Source of the DNA: Dyella_A sp050749815 | GTDB taxonomy: Bacteria; Pseudomonadota; Gammaproteobacteria; Xanthomonadales; Rhodanobacteraceae | Direction: 5' to 3' | Length of the DNA stretch: 64,000 nt | Assembly (NCBI RefSeq): GCF_050749815.1 | Contig: NZ_CP192735.1 | Span: 248,001-312,000 of the forward strand | Part shown: positions 26,550 through 35,605 of the stretch, piece after piece | Position numbering within the stretch: the stretch's first letter is position 1 | Layout: every line of letters begins with the position of its first letter | Made by a program: the position numbers and the translations under genes | Notes under the pieces: generated by a model | What the model was told of the DNA's origin: nothing | Seen by the model: only the letters and a program-made list of their open reading frames with translations | Database searches by the model: none

Positions 26550-27102
26550 GCGCTCAACCCGCGCATGGCGTGGGGAAGGGTCAGGGTCATGCTGGGTCTC
26601 TCCTCGGACGATGCAGGCGTTCGTTATGTCACGCCGCGGCTACCCCCGCATGCTGCAGTCGCAACATGCACCCGCACCGCGAGCGGCCGAGCCCCCTGAT
26701 GCTAGGTAGCATCGCAGTGCAGCAACCAGCGGCTGCATACGTATTCATGGGCATGGCGACACGTGGGCAAGCGGAGCCCACGCGCCATTGCGACACGCGC
26801 GAGGCACGGCATGCCTGGCGGAGCGCGGTCGGCCCCTCGCTCCATGGCCAAAGCGGATACGGCTGGCCGTGCAGGGGGTCTGCTATCGACTCGGGTACAG
26901 ATCAAGCCCCGGCGGCATGGCATGGGGACGCCCGGCGGTGTGTCGCGTGGCCGACGTCGCGCACTCGTCGCGGCAAGCAGCCTCACCGAGCCGACTCCAG
27001 CGGATCAGCGACGAATCCAGCACTGGCGGCAGTTGCCGCAGGAGTCGTCGCCCCCCACCCGGGCAGCGAGATGTATTGCGGGCGAGCGACACGAGGGTGA
27101 CC
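26550..27102. other. non-coding stretch upstream of glycosidase operon
   Basis: About 550 bp with no supported gene. It holds the 15-bp operator at 26734-26748 and should contain the promoter of the glycosidase-MFS-amylase operon. No terminator with a T-run was seen behind the DUF2968 gene. Confidence 0.5.
26734..26748. promoter_or_regulatory. maltose-regulon operator TGCATACGTATTCAT, copy 1
   Basis: Exact 15-bp copy of the motif also found at 50176, 56188 and (reverse) 56852. The palindromic core ATACGTAT with central CG is typical of LacI-family operators. It lies 185 bp upstream of the glycosidase start. Confidence 0.75.
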
Positions 27103-27852
27103 TCAGTTGGTCGCACCCGGAGCAGCGGTGGTGCTGCTGGCGCCGGTCGCGGCGACCCCTCCGGTTCCCGGATCAGGTGCCACCGGTGGAATTTCCAGGC
27201 TTGGGTTCTTCTGCTGGGCCTCCAGCAGCTGGATGTGTTGCTTGACCGCGTCGAGGCGGCTGCTGGTCGTGCGCAGATCGTCGCTGAGCGTCGCCGTCTG
27301 CTGCTTTGCCTGGGCTTGCTGTGCGGCAACCAGGCGCGCCTGTTGCTGTTGATACGTCAGGTCGTGCTGAAGCGCCTGCAGACGCTGCTCGTTCAGCGCC
27401 ACCATGCGCTCGGCGTAAGCCTTCTGGGCCTGCAAGCGCAGGGCATCCAGGTCCACCTTGGCCAGGCTCTGGGTCTGCTCGGCGAACGTGCGGTAGAGGG
27501 ATTCGGCGTTGTCGTAGGAATCGGTCTGGATGACGCGCCAGAATTCCTTGGCGTGAAACAGCACCACGAAATACCCCAGCTTCTCCGACTGAAAGAGCAA
27601 ACTGGCGCCATAGGTGCCGTTGTATGTCGTCCGCAGCTCGGTCAGCTGGTGAGAGTCGATGAGCTCGTGCAACGTTTCCATCGTTCCGGAGGGAAGCTCG
27701 GATGGCGCCACGCTGTGTTTTTCAGCCGGCGCGGCGGCTGTCGGTGCGGGCGTTGCCGGTGGCACGCTCGCGCAGGCGCCCAACACGGCACAGACAACCA
27801 GTACGAGGACTGTCGACGCTGGTTTGCCAAGCGATATCGCACTGCGGTTCAT
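27103..27852 (-). CDS. DUF2968 lipoprotein with coiled coil, Tad-locus end
   Basis: A 249-residue lipoprotein: signal with lipobox LGAC (VLVVCAVLGAC), a Pro/Ala-rich linker, a compact domain (LRTTYNGTYGASLLFQSEKLGYFVVLFHAKEFWRVIQT) and then a long Gln/Ala-rich coiled coil (about 135-215). The TTYNGTYGASLLF…FWRVI pattern is that of DUF2968, of unknown function. It is the last minus-strand gene after tadG with a 116-bp gap, so a structural role in the pilus envelope complex is possible but unproven. Start at 27852 gives the lipoprotein signal. Confidence 0.8.
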   Translation of the reverse strand: MNRSAISLGKPASTVLVLVVCAVLGACASVPPATPAPTAAAPAEKHSVAPSELPSGTMETLHELIDSHQLTELRTTYNGTYGASLLFQSEKLGYFVVLFHAKEFWRVIQTDSYDNAESLYRTFAEQTQSLAKVDLDALRLQAQKAYAERMVALNEQRLQALQHDLTYQQQQARLVAAQQAQAKQQTATLSDDLRTTSSRLDAVKQHIQLLEAQQKNPSLEIPPVAPDPGTGGVAATGASSTTAAPGATN

Positions 27853-27968
27853 TGGATGGTTCCCCTGTGTTTCATTGGTTGCGTGATGTGAGTTGCCAGC
27901 CGAGTCGTCGCCTGCATTTGGGGTGTGCATCGAAGGCCGTCTGGCGGATCCTCTTGGTCGATACGCGG

Positions 27969-29762
27969 TCAGTACACCAGCTGTGCGCCGGCGTCGCAGC
28001 GGACCGACATCAGCCGCACGTCAGCCGATCCCAGTTCGATGCCCAGTGGCTGAAGCAGCGGGCTGACCAACTGCGTGTCGAGCGTGTCGAACAGCGGCAC
28101 CAGCACCGGGCTCAACAGCGATGTAAGCCCGTTGAGCAGGGCGCCCAGGTCGATCCCCAGCGGGGTTCCCAGTAGCGTGTCGCTGGTCTGCAGGTTGGTC
28201 GAGCCGAGCAGGCTGCTTATGACGTTGCCCAGCCCAATCGTCGGTGAGTCGGCGGTGGACCAGGTCATGCCGGCCTGCTGGCCGATGGGGAGCGCTGGGT
28301 CCACGCTGAAGACATGGGAAGGTGGTGGCGTCGATGCCGCAGACAGGCTGACGGACGACTGCAGGTTCAAGGTGGCCACCGGAATGCCCAGGAGATTGAC
28401 GTTCACCACGGGCACGGCCTGTCCGCCGGCGATGAGAGCCGGCCAGCTCTGCTGCGTGTTGTTCATGGCGTCGCTCGGCAGCTTGCCGACATAAGCATTC
28501 ACCAGCCCAGGTGTCGCGGAAATGGTCACGTCATCCCGCGTGCTGCCATTGTCCTGGGCGCCACACTGGATCGCGGTCAGCGTGGCCGTGGCAGGAGCCA
28601 CTTCGAGATACAGGGGGATGTCCAGCAGCGACTGGTTGCTGGTCAGGGCCGTGCCGCTCAATGCCGTCACGGCCAGCGACAGTCGTACCTGCGCCGTGTG
28701 CGCGGTGGTGCCTACCGGTCCTACGCCGATCTGTGGCGGTTCGATAACGGTGAGTGAGAGATCGGCGTTCGCTACGCCGGGAAGATTGACCGCCAGCGCG
28801 CGCAGCGCCAAGGCGTTCTTGCCGTCGGCTGCCAGCAGCGCACCGGACAGGATGTCCAGCGCACTGACCTGAGTGTCGAGTGCGACGTTGGGGTCGTCGG
28901 TATGGGCCTGGACGTTGAGGATGTCTCCCAGCGCGATGGTAGTGGTGCCGATCTGCGCCTCGATGGCAGCGACCTGGCTCTGCACGAGGTTCATGTCGAT
29001 GGTGGCGGCATCGGCGCTCTGCGACAGCGCCTGAACGTACGCATCGAGAAATTGGCTGATGCTCACCTGGGTGCCGAGCACGCTGCTGAGCGTTCCGGCG
29101 TTGATGCCCAATTGATCGACCAGCCCAAGCAGTGAGATATCGGCATTGGCGATGCCGTTGTAGCTGAGCAGTTGCAGTCCCAGTGAGCTGTCCAGCGCCG
29201 AGCCCAGCAACTGGTTGAGCGCCGAGGTGGGGCTGATGCTGGCCAATCGCGACCCCACCGAGAAGGCGGCGACGGGTGGGCTATGGATGGCAACCGCGGT
29301 CGCGCTGACGCTACCAATCGGGAGGCTGTTCCCGAAGATGGGAAGCACAGGGCGCTGGGCGACGATCTTCACCGCGTTGGCCGGCGTGCCGCCGGCGGAG
29401 GGCGAGACGAAATGATCGGCGTTGGCATTCGCCACGGGTGCCCAGGTTCCGCATGCGTCGATGCTCAGCGTCCCGCCGAAATGGTTGTCCAGCGCGGCGT
29501 TATTGCTGGCGGACTGGATGGAACTGAGACAGTCGGGGAGGTGCTGCGCGCCGGAGAGGGCCGCCAGGTCGGCGACCTTCTGGGTGTCTCGCTTGGCCCA
29601 GTACAGGTAGCCGACCTCGACCAGACCGAGCATGCCGATCAGCCCGACGAGCATCAGCATCATCGGGATGGACATGGATCCGCGTTGCCGGGCGCGGCCA
29701 GTGGGGCGCCCACCGGTTCCGGCCGCCGGGAGGCGCAAGGTCGCGCATGAGCGCCTGGCCAT
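27969..29762 (-). CDS. tadG: TadG-like pilus-associated protein
   Basis: A 597-residue protein. After a basic leader, one membrane helix (MSIPMMLMLVGLIGMLGLVEVGYLY, about 30-55) is followed by AKRDTQKVADLAALSGAQ, the TadG/DUF2134 N-terminal signature. The remainder is a large low-Cys, Ala/Leu/Asp-rich extracytoplasmic region of beta-rich repeats (STSALNQLLGSALDS; GALLNGLTSLLSP). GGGAGG precedes the ATG at 29762. TadG proteins are minor components of Tad pili, and this is one of the longer forms. Confidence 0.85.
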   Translation of the reverse strand: MARRSCATLRLPAAGTGGRPTGRARQRGSMSIPMMLMLVGLIGMLGLVEVGYLYWAKRDTQKVADLAALSGAQHLPDCLSSIQSASNNAALDNHFGGTLSIDACGTWAPVANANADHFVSPSAGGTPANAVKIVAQRPVLPIFGNSLPIGSVSATAVAIHSPPVAAFSVGSRLASISPTSALNQLLGSALDSSLGLQLLSYNGIANADISLLGLVDQLGINAGTLSSVLGTQVSISQFLDAYVQALSQSADAATIDMNLVQSQVAAIEAQIGTTTIALGDILNVQAHTDDPNVALDTQVSALDILSGALLAADGKNALALRALAVNLPGVANADLSLTVIEPPQIGVGPVGTTAHTAQVRLSLAVTALSGTALTSNQSLLDIPLYLEVAPATATLTAIQCGAQDNGSTRDDVTISATPGLVNAYVGKLPSDAMNNTQQSWPALIAGGQAVPVVNVNLLGIPVATLNLQSSVSLSAASTPPPSHVFSVDPALPIGQQAGMTWSTADSPTIGLGNVISSLLGSTNLQTSDTLLGTPLGIDLGALLNGLTSLLSPVLVPLFDTLDTQLVSPLLQPLGIELGSADVRLMSVRCDAGAQLVY

Positions 29763-29766
29763 GTCG

Positions 29767-30201
29767 CTACCTCCCGCTGTCGCCGTTCTTGCCGACCGTG
29801 GTTTTGTAGAACTCCGGGATGGGGTGCTCGAAGCTCTGCAGGTAGCGCCGGTAGCTGGCAGTCGCTTCGTCCCCCAGCATGGGCAGGTGCGGTCCTGACT
29901 GGCTTGCGCTGACTTGCATCTGCAGCAGATGGCGCGTGGCATCGCCGGGTTCGGCGGCGGTGAAATCCTCATCCCTGGGCGTGGGCGTGCCGATGGTCGG
30001 ATCGTGCGGTGCCGTCGCGGTGGTGCCGTCTGGGATCACGCTCGCCAGGGCGCGCTGTGGAGGCGTCTTGAGATCCCGGTGGCTCATCATCGTGCCGGTC
30101 AATGGCTCCTGCTGCGCGAGCGTGGGGCCGCTGATAAGAACCATCAAAACCAGCGTGGCCAGAAGGCCGGAGCAGGGCAGGGCGGGGCGCAACGTTGTCA
30201 T
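29767..30201 (-). CDS. DUF3613 exported protein of Tad locus
   Basis: A 144-residue protein with a signal peptide (LLATLVLMVLISGPTLAQQ). Its C-terminal half matches DUF3613: DATRHLLQMQVSASQSGPHL, then LPMLGDEATASYRRYLQSFEHPIPEFY. The function of the family is unknown, but members are found in Tad loci of Gamma- and Betaproteobacteria. Its start overlaps the tadD stop by 4 bp, and it ends 4 bp before tadG. Confidence 0.85.
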   Translation of the reverse strand: MTTLRPALPCSGLLATLVLMVLISGPTLAQQEPLTGTMMSHRDLKTPPQRALASVIPDGTTATAPHDPTIGTPTPRDEDFTAAEPGDATRHLLQMQVSASQSGPHLPMLGDEATASYRRYLQSFEHPIPEFYKTTVGKNGDSGR

Positions 30202-31028
30202 GGGCGGGCCTTGTAGGCGGGAGTGGATGAGCCGAGGCGATCCAGCAGGCCGCCGGGTATGCCAGCCACGGGGCGAGCCGCGGCGGGGCTGGCGACGCCA
30301 GCACCTGCAGATTCCGGCGATCCAGCGTCGGCTGCGCTGCCTGGTCGCGCCGCGCGCAGTTGCCAGGCCGAGCGACGCACCGCGTCGCGTGTTGCCTGGG
30401 GCAGGTCGGCGCGCTGCATGATCTGCTCCGCCCCTGACTCGTTGCCGCTCAACGTTGCCCAAAGTGCAAGGTTGGAGACGGCCTGGACATTGGCGGGATC
30501 CAGTTCGGTCGCTTCGGCGAGTGGCTCATGCGCTCCCGCGATGTCGCCGGAGCACAGGCGCGCATAACCGAGATCGCTCAGGTAGGCGACATTGGCCGGC
30601 TCAAGCTGCACGACCTTCAGCAGATCCTGCACGGCCTCGGCATAGCGCCCTTCAGCCGCAGCGATCAGGCCCAGCCCATGCCAGGCCGCAGCCGCCTCGG
30701 TTCCCTCGGTCAGACCCCGGTAGATGCTTTGCGCAGCGACGCGTTGCCCGGTTTCGCGCAGCGCATCGGCCTCAAGCCGACGCAAGGCTGGCGAGTCGCC
30801 GAAGCGCAGCCGAAAGGCATCGATGTGCGCAAGCGAAGCGTAGTAGGCGCCTTGCTGCTGCATCTTGCGGATCAACCCGAGGTACATGGTGCGGTCGCTA
30901 TTGACTGGGGCGGCCGGCGCGGCGAGGGAGGGCTGCAGATCGTGGCGCGGATAGCCTCCCAACGTCCTGCCGCACGCGCACAGCAGGAAGCAGGCGATGA
31001 ACACGGTTGTCATCTGGCGGGCGATCAT
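30198..31028 (-). CDS. tadD: TadD-like TPR lipoprotein
   Basis: A 276-residue lipoprotein: short signal with lipobox (FIACFLLCAC), then tetratricopeptide repeats from about residue 75 to 205 (AAWHGLGLIAAAEGRYAEAVQDLLKVVQLEPANVAYLSDLGYARL and two more). TadD acts as pilotin or assembly factor for the outer-membrane secretin in Tad systems. The C-terminus is Ala/Pro-rich and low complexity. It follows tadC by 2 bp. Confidence 0.88.
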   Translation of the reverse strand: MIARQMTTVFIACFLLCACGRTLGGYPRHDLQPSLAAPAAPVNSDRTMYLGLIRKMQQQGAYYASLAHIDAFRLRFGDSPALRRLEADALRETGQRVAAQSIYRGLTEGTEAAAAWHGLGLIAAAEGRYAEAVQDLLKVVQLEPANVAYLSDLGYARLCSGDIAGAHEPLAEATELDPANVQAVSNLALWATLSGNESGAEQIMQRADLPQATRDAVRRSAWQLRAARPGSAADAGSPESAGAGVASPAAARPVAGIPGGLLDRLGSSTPAYKARP

Positions 31029-31030
31029 GG

Positions 31031-31984
31031 TCAATGTCCCTTGAGTTTGACCATCGTGTCGATGAGTGAAATGGCCGCCGGCCCCGCCAGCACCAGCATC
31101 AGCGCAGGGAGCAGGGTAAGCATCATCACCAGCGTCATCTTCACCGAGAGCTTGCCGATTTTTTCTTTCATGGCCATGCGGCGCTGTTCGCGAAGGCGCT
31201 CGGCAAACTGGCGCAGTGGCTCCTGCACCACGCCTCCATGCTCGTGCACTTGAACGATGATCTGCACGAGGCTCTTCAGGTCCTCGTTGCCGAAGGCTTC
31301 GGACAGGCGCCGTAGCGACTGCGCGCGCCCCCGGCCGTGGATGTATGCGGTATTGGCGGCATGAATCTCGCGGCCGAGCAGCGGCACGATCACGCCGAAC
31401 CGCTCGTCGATCATCTGCAGGCTCTGGTCGATGCTGAAGCCGACGCCCTGGAGCAGGCGCAGCAGATCGATCAGCAGCGGTAGCTCGTCCTCGACACGGC
31501 GGCGCAGGCGTTTGGCCCAGGCATCGAGACCGAACTTGGGCAGCAGTACACCAAGGCCAAAGCCCGCGAGCAGGGTGATGAAGGCACGAACACCGGTCGG
31601 GTGCAGCCACGCGGCGGCCAGGATCGGCAGTGCCAGCGCCAGCGCCAGGCGCATGCCGAGAAACACGGCTCGGCCGGAGAACGTGTTGGCGTTGATCTGG
31701 TCCAGCAGGAGGCGGTCTTCCGACGCCAGCAGGATCCGCCCCAGGCCTCCGCTCTCGAAGCGGTGCCCGAGGGCTTCCAGCCACGCCAGTCCGTTTCGCC
31801 ACCAGGGGCGCTTCTCTGCGGCGCCGGACGGCGATGCATCTGCTGACCGCCTATCCAGGGCACGATCCAGCGCCCGCGCCTGCAGCGCGTCGCGCTTGCG
31901 TTGCAACAGCAGGCTTGCGCCGAACGACACGGCGCCCAGCAGCGAAACCAGGCAGGCAGTGGCCCAAAGCAGGCTGGTATTCAG
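31031..31984 (-). CDS. tadC: TadC, inner-membrane platform protein (T2SS F family)
   Basis: A 317-residue protein with the T2SS-F domain in the C-terminal half (DELPLLIDLLRLLQGVGFSIDQSLQ; KSLVQIIVQVHEHGGVVQEPLRQFAERLREQRR) and C-terminal helices. The first ATG/GTG/TTG in frame is GTG 31930, which would cut off the first membrane helix. I place the start at CTG 31984, with GGAG eight bases upstream; this restores the helix LLWATACLVSLLGAVSFGAS. A CTG start is unusual, so the N-terminus is uncertain. It works with TadB as the platform for the CpaF ATPase. Confidence 0.82.
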   Translation of the reverse strand: MNTSLLWATACLVSLLGAVSFGASLLLQRKRDALQARALDRALDRRSADASPSGAAEKRPWWRNGLAWLEALGHRFESGGLGRILLASEDRLLLDQINANTFSGRAVFLGMRLALALALPILAAAWLHPTGVRAFITLLAGFGLGVLLPKFGLDAWAKRLRRRVEDELPLLIDLLRLLQGVGFSIDQSLQMIDERFGVIVPLLGREIHAANTAYIHGRGRAQSLRRLSEAFGNEDLKSLVQIIVQVHEHGGVVQEPLRQFAERLREQRRMAMKEKIGKLSVKMTLVMMLTLLPALMLVLAGPAAISLIDTMVKLKGH

Positions 31985-32030
31985 ACGATGTACTCCTTCG
32001 ACGAGTCGCTGGCGAAGAGGGGCGAATGCA

Positions 32031-32951
32031 TCACAGGGATTTCGTCATGCGGTAGAGAATGAAGCCACCGGTGAGCTCCAGCGCGAGGGCGATCAGCAAC
32101 AAGCGATGGCCGAGCGGTTCGGTGAACATGGGCTTGAAGAACGCCGGGTTGAACATGGTCATGCCGACGGCGACGGCTACCGGGAGCAGGCCCAGCACCC
32201 AGGCCGACAGCCGGGTCTCCGACGTGGTTGCCTGAAGTTCCTGGCGGGCTTGCGCCAGGTCGCGCATGAAATCGCTCATGCGTTGGAGGATCTGATCCGC
32301 GCGGCCGCCGATACGCATGCCTGTACCCAGCACCACATGCAGCAGCTCGAACTCGTGCAGGTGGTAGGGGCGCGAGGCCAGTTGCAGTGCGCGATCCAGG
32401 TCATGTCCTGCACGCACCGAACGCAGGGTGCGGTCAAGCACGGTCCGCAGCGGCGGCTGCATGGTCGCCGCGGTGCTCTGGAACGCCATGGGCAGGCTGT
32501 TGCCGATAGTGGTCAGGCGCACCATGCCATCGAGGAAGTCGGGCAGCTGACGCAACAGCTTGCGGCGGTGCTGCTCGATGCGCGAGCGAAGCCAAAGCCA
32601 GACCATGCAGCCGAGCAGGCCCAGCACCATCGACATCGCCCAGGCACTGTGCAGTCGCCACCAGCCCGCCAGCGCCAGTGCCATGCAAGGTGCGGCCACC
32701 AGCACGGGCACGCGTAGCCCCGTGGGCAAGTCGGCGCGCAACAGCAGTGCATCGGTGGGAAGAGTTTCCAGGCCCCTGGTGGTCGAGGCTTTTACCGTGG
32801 CCACCGGGGAAGAGGGGCCTGTCGCCAACTGTGCTTCGACGTGCGCGGCGCTGCGGCGCTGCCGCAGCCGCGCCGAACTGCCCCACCAAAGCTCGATGGC
32901 ACCTGCGAGTAGCAGGATGGCAAAGCTGAGTAGGGCCAGCACATGGCTCAC
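32031..32951 (-). CDS. tadB: TadB, inner-membrane platform protein (T2SS F family)
   Basis: A 306-residue protein with an N-terminal helix (VLALLSFAILLLAGAIELWWG), two central helices (about 75-120) and a T2SS-F domain (RQLPDFLDGMVRLTTIGNSLPMAFQS; LHVVLGTGMRIGGRADQILQRMSDFMRDL). It starts with GTG, overlapping the cpaF stop by 4 bp (GTGA). With TadC it forms the inner-membrane platform of the Flp pilus. Confidence 0.9.
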   Translation of the reverse strand: MSHVLALLSFAILLLAGAIELWWGSSARLRQRRSAAHVEAQLATGPSSPVATVKASTTRGLETLPTDALLLRADLPTGLRVPVLVAAPCMALALAGWWRLHSAWAMSMVLGLLGCMVWLWLRSRIEQHRRKLLRQLPDFLDGMVRLTTIGNSLPMAFQSTAATMQPPLRTVLDRTLRSVRAGHDLDRALQLASRPYHLHEFELLHVVLGTGMRIGGRADQILQRMSDFMRDLAQARQELQATTSETRLSAWVLGLLPVAVAVGMTMFNPAFFKPMFTEPLGHRLLLIALALELTGGFILYRMTKSL

Positions 32952-34315
32952 GGTTGCCGTCCCTCCGCCGCCTCGCGCAGGAACTGTCGGAACGGCTCGA
33001 GCTTTTGCGTGTGCGGATGAAAGCCGAGGCTTGGCCAGCGGCTCTGTTCCTTGCCGTCGAGGTCGGTAAAGGTTTCATGCCGATACATTTCCTGGGTGGT
33101 GATCAGGTTGTCGCCCACCCCGGTGACCTCGGTGATCGAGGCGATCACGCGCCGGCCGTTGCTGAGTCGTGCGATCTGAATGATGAAATCCAGCGCGCTG
33201 GCGATCTGCCGGCGCAGACTGCTTTCGCTGCCCTGGAAGCCAGCGAATCCGGCCAGCATCTCCAGCCGGTACAACGCGTCGCGCGGGGAGTTCGCGTGAA
33301 TGGTCGACATCGAGCCATCGTGGCCGGTGTTCATCGCCTGGAGCATCTCCAGCACCTCTGCGCCACGCACCTCGCCGACCACGATACGGTCGGGGCGCAT
33401 GCGCAGGCTGTTGCGTACCAGATCGCGAATGCCAACCGTGCCGCTGCCGTCGAAGCCGCCCAGCCGGCTCTCCAGGCGCACCACGTGGGGGTGGTTGAGC
33501 GCCAGCTCGGCGGTGTCCTCCACCGTGATGACGCGCTCGTTGTGGGGAATGAAGGTCGCCAGGGCGTTCAGCAGCGAGGTCTTTCCGGAGCTCGTTCCGC
33601 CGGAGATCATGATGTTGCAGCGACTGATCGCTGCGCCCTTGAGCAGCGCGTAGATCGCGCGATCGAAGGCGCCGCGGTCGAGCAGGTCGTCCGGCGTGAA
33701 AGGATCGCGCCGGAACTTGCGGATGGACACGCTGGGGCCGCCGACCGAGAGCGGCTCGATGACCGCATTGAGCCGACCGCCGTTGGGCAGTCGGGCATCC
33801 ACCATGGGATTGGATTCGTCCAGGCGGCGGCCGAGTGGGGCGAGAATCCGCCGCACGATGCGCAGCAGGTGATTGTTGTCGCTGAAGCGGGCGTACTCGC
33901 GCTGCAGGTTGCCGCCACGCGACACATAAACGTCGTCGAAGCCGTTGATCAGGATGTCCTCGACATCCGGGTCCATCAGCAGGTCCTCCAGCGGGCCGTA
34001 GCCCGTGAGTTCCTTCATCAGTGCGCCGGCCACCTTGCGCATTTCGGTCTCGTTGACCGGAATGTGCCACTCCTGCACGAACACGGACGTCTCCGCATCG
34101 ATGAACTTGATGACGGTGTCCTGAGCCCACGAGCCGATGTCCAGCCGCTGGTCCTCGATGCGGTTGAGCAGAAACTCGTGCGCTGCCGTCAACACGTCAT
34201 GGAACTGCCGCGTCTGTTCGAATGGCACGCCCTCGCCGTCCAGCTGCGCCGCGACGTTGGCGCGCCGGACTGCAGCCGATAGCCGTGGATTGTCGGGAGT
34301 CAGGATGCTTTCCAT
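32948..34315 (-). CDS. cpaF: CpaF/TadA pilus assembly ATPase
   Basis: A 455-residue secretion ATPase of the CpaF/VirB11 class. Walker A is GGTSSGKTS (K245). The Asp box is RVITVEDTAEL, Walker B RIVVGEVRG, and the His box TGHDGSMSTIHAN. The N-terminal domain (VNETEMRKVAGALMKELTGYGPLEDLLMDPDVEDILING) is typical of CpaF. It powers Flp pilus assembly and retraction from the cytoplasm. GAGAGG lies six bases before the ATG at 34315. The start lies inside the cpaE end (16-bp overlap). Confidence 0.94.
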   Translation of the reverse strand: MESILTPDNPRLSAAVRRANVAAQLDGEGVPFEQTRQFHDVLTAAHEFLLNRIEDQRLDIGSWAQDTVIKFIDAETSVFVQEWHIPVNETEMRKVAGALMKELTGYGPLEDLLMDPDVEDILINGFDDVYVSRGGNLQREYARFSDNNHLLRIVRRILAPLGRRLDESNPMVDARLPNGGRLNAVIEPLSVGGPSVSIRKFRRDPFTPDDLLDRGAFDRAIYALLKGAAISRCNIMISGGTSSGKTSLLNALATFIPHNERVITVEDTAELALNHPHVVRLESRLGGFDGSGTVGIRDLVRNSLRMRPDRIVVGEVRGAEVLEMLQAMNTGHDGSMSTIHANSPRDALYRLEMLAGFAGFQGSESSLRRQIASALDFIIQIARLSNGRRVIASITEVTGVGDNLITTQEMYRHETFTDLDGKEQSRWPSLGFHPHTQKLEPFRQFLREAAEGRQP

Positions 34316-35592
34316 CGGCGACCTCTCATACGAAGCAAGATGTGTTTCCACCACGGCATGGCGGATGTTCCCTGCACGCTGTGCGCGCAGATGCGTAGCC
34401 TGGCCAGCATTGGAGTCAGCGCCTTCAGGTATGGATCCTTCGGCGCGACCTGCTGGAGCAGGAGCCCCTGGTTCGCGCTGGCGCGCAGAACGCGCTGGCG
34501 ATCAGGAAGGTTGGCCAGCAGCGGCAGCTGGAAGCGCTCGGCCAGGCGGTTGGCGGCTATGACGCAATTGGTGTCGTGGTGGCTGATGACCAGCGACAGG
34601 CGTTGGTCGCGCAACCCCATTCGATCCAGTTCGCGCAGGCAGTTGTCCAGCGAGACAACCGACGCGATCGCCTGGTCGGCGATCAGCCAGATCTGGTCGG
34701 CCGCCAGCAAAATGCCGGGCGGGATGCGTTGAACCTCCATGCCGCCCACGTCGCACAGCACAAGATCGAACATTCCCTGCAGGCGTTTGACGAGCAGGCG
34801 CGACTCCGCCGGATCGTTCCCGGGATCGGCAGACCCAATCGGCTGCGTCATCACCGTCAGGCCCGTCGCGTGGTGGGGCAGCGCGGTGTGGATCAGGGTC
34901 GAGTCGATGCGATGCGCGTTGCGCAGGGCATCCGCGTAGTGAAAGTTGCTTGACACGCCGAGGTAGAGCGCGGCGTCGCCCTTGGGGTGTCCCAGATCCA
35001 GCAGCAACGCGCGGGAGACCTCGCTGGCCGGTTCCCCTGTCGCCACGGAAGCAACGGCTCGGGTGCCCAGGTGCGCCGCCAGCGTACTGGTGCCCATGCC
35101 GGGCCGGACGCCAAGCAGCACCACCAGCTGTCCCTGCGGGGCGGGCGCCGTGGTCGTCTGCTCGGTGTCGGTCGAGGCGTGGTGCAGCGCCTTGTGCAAC
35201 AGCGCAGCCAGCTCCTCGTCGCTGGCGTCCATGTCGATGTAGTCGCGCACCCCGGCGCGCAGCGCGCAGAGCACGCCGGAGGCACGGTCGGTACCGGTTG
35301 AGCCGACGCCGAACAGGGCGACTTCCGGGGCGACCGATGCCAGTTGCCGCGCCAGCGCCATCGAGGCACTGGTCGCCTCAGCGGCGAAATCGAGCAACAT
35401 GAGCTGACGGCGCGGCTGGTGTTGCAGCCAGCGCTCGGCAGAGAAGTGGCGGCTGTCTTCCCAGTGCACCGATGCGAGATCGCGCAGTCGCGCGGCGAGG
35501 CGCTGTGCGCGGGCTGCGTCCGGCGAGTAGAAGGACAGGTCCACGCGTGGCTCCATCTTCCGGTTCGTGGCGATTGATATGGCCGCGTTCAT
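34300..35592 (-). CDS. cpaE: CpaE-like pilus localisation ATPase
   Basis: A 430-residue MinD/ParA-like protein with an N-terminal receiver-like domain (about 15-130) and a C-terminal ATPase domain. The Walker A site is degenerate, GVRPGMGTST: the lysine of KGGxGKS/T is replaced, as in many CpaE proteins, so ATP hydrolysis is doubtful. FDLVLCDVGG is the Walker B region. CpaE positions the Tad machine at the membrane. The N-terminal start at 35592 is not marked by a good ribosome site; ATG 35556 is an alternative. Confidence 0.85.
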   Translation of the reverse strand: MNAAISIATNRKMEPRVDLSFYSPDAARAQRLAARLRDLASVHWEDSRHFSAERWLQHQPRRQLMLLDFAAEATSASMALARQLASVAPEVALFGVGSTGTDRASGVLCALRAGVRDYIDMDASDEELAALLHKALHHASTDTEQTTTAPAPQGQLVVLLGVRPGMGTSTLAAHLGTRAVASVATGEPASEVSRALLLDLGHPKGDAALYLGVSSNFHYADALRNAHRIDSTLIHTALPHHATGLTVMTQPIGSADPGNDPAESRLLVKRLQGMFDLVLCDVGGMEVQRIPPGILLAADQIWLIADQAIASVVSLDNCLRELDRMGLRDQRLSLVISHHDTNCVIAANRLAERFQLPLLANLPDRQRVLRASANQGLLLQQVAPKDPYLKALTPMLARLRICAHSVQGTSAMPWWKHILLRMRGRRWKAS

Positions 35593-35605
35593 GGCGTCGC
35601 TGCGC

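Noticed and set aside
24339..26699. A plus-strand frame of nearly 790 codons opposite the glycosidase gene
   Set aside because: Antisense shadow; the minus strand has the glycosidase motifs and an ATGA overlap with the MFS gene.
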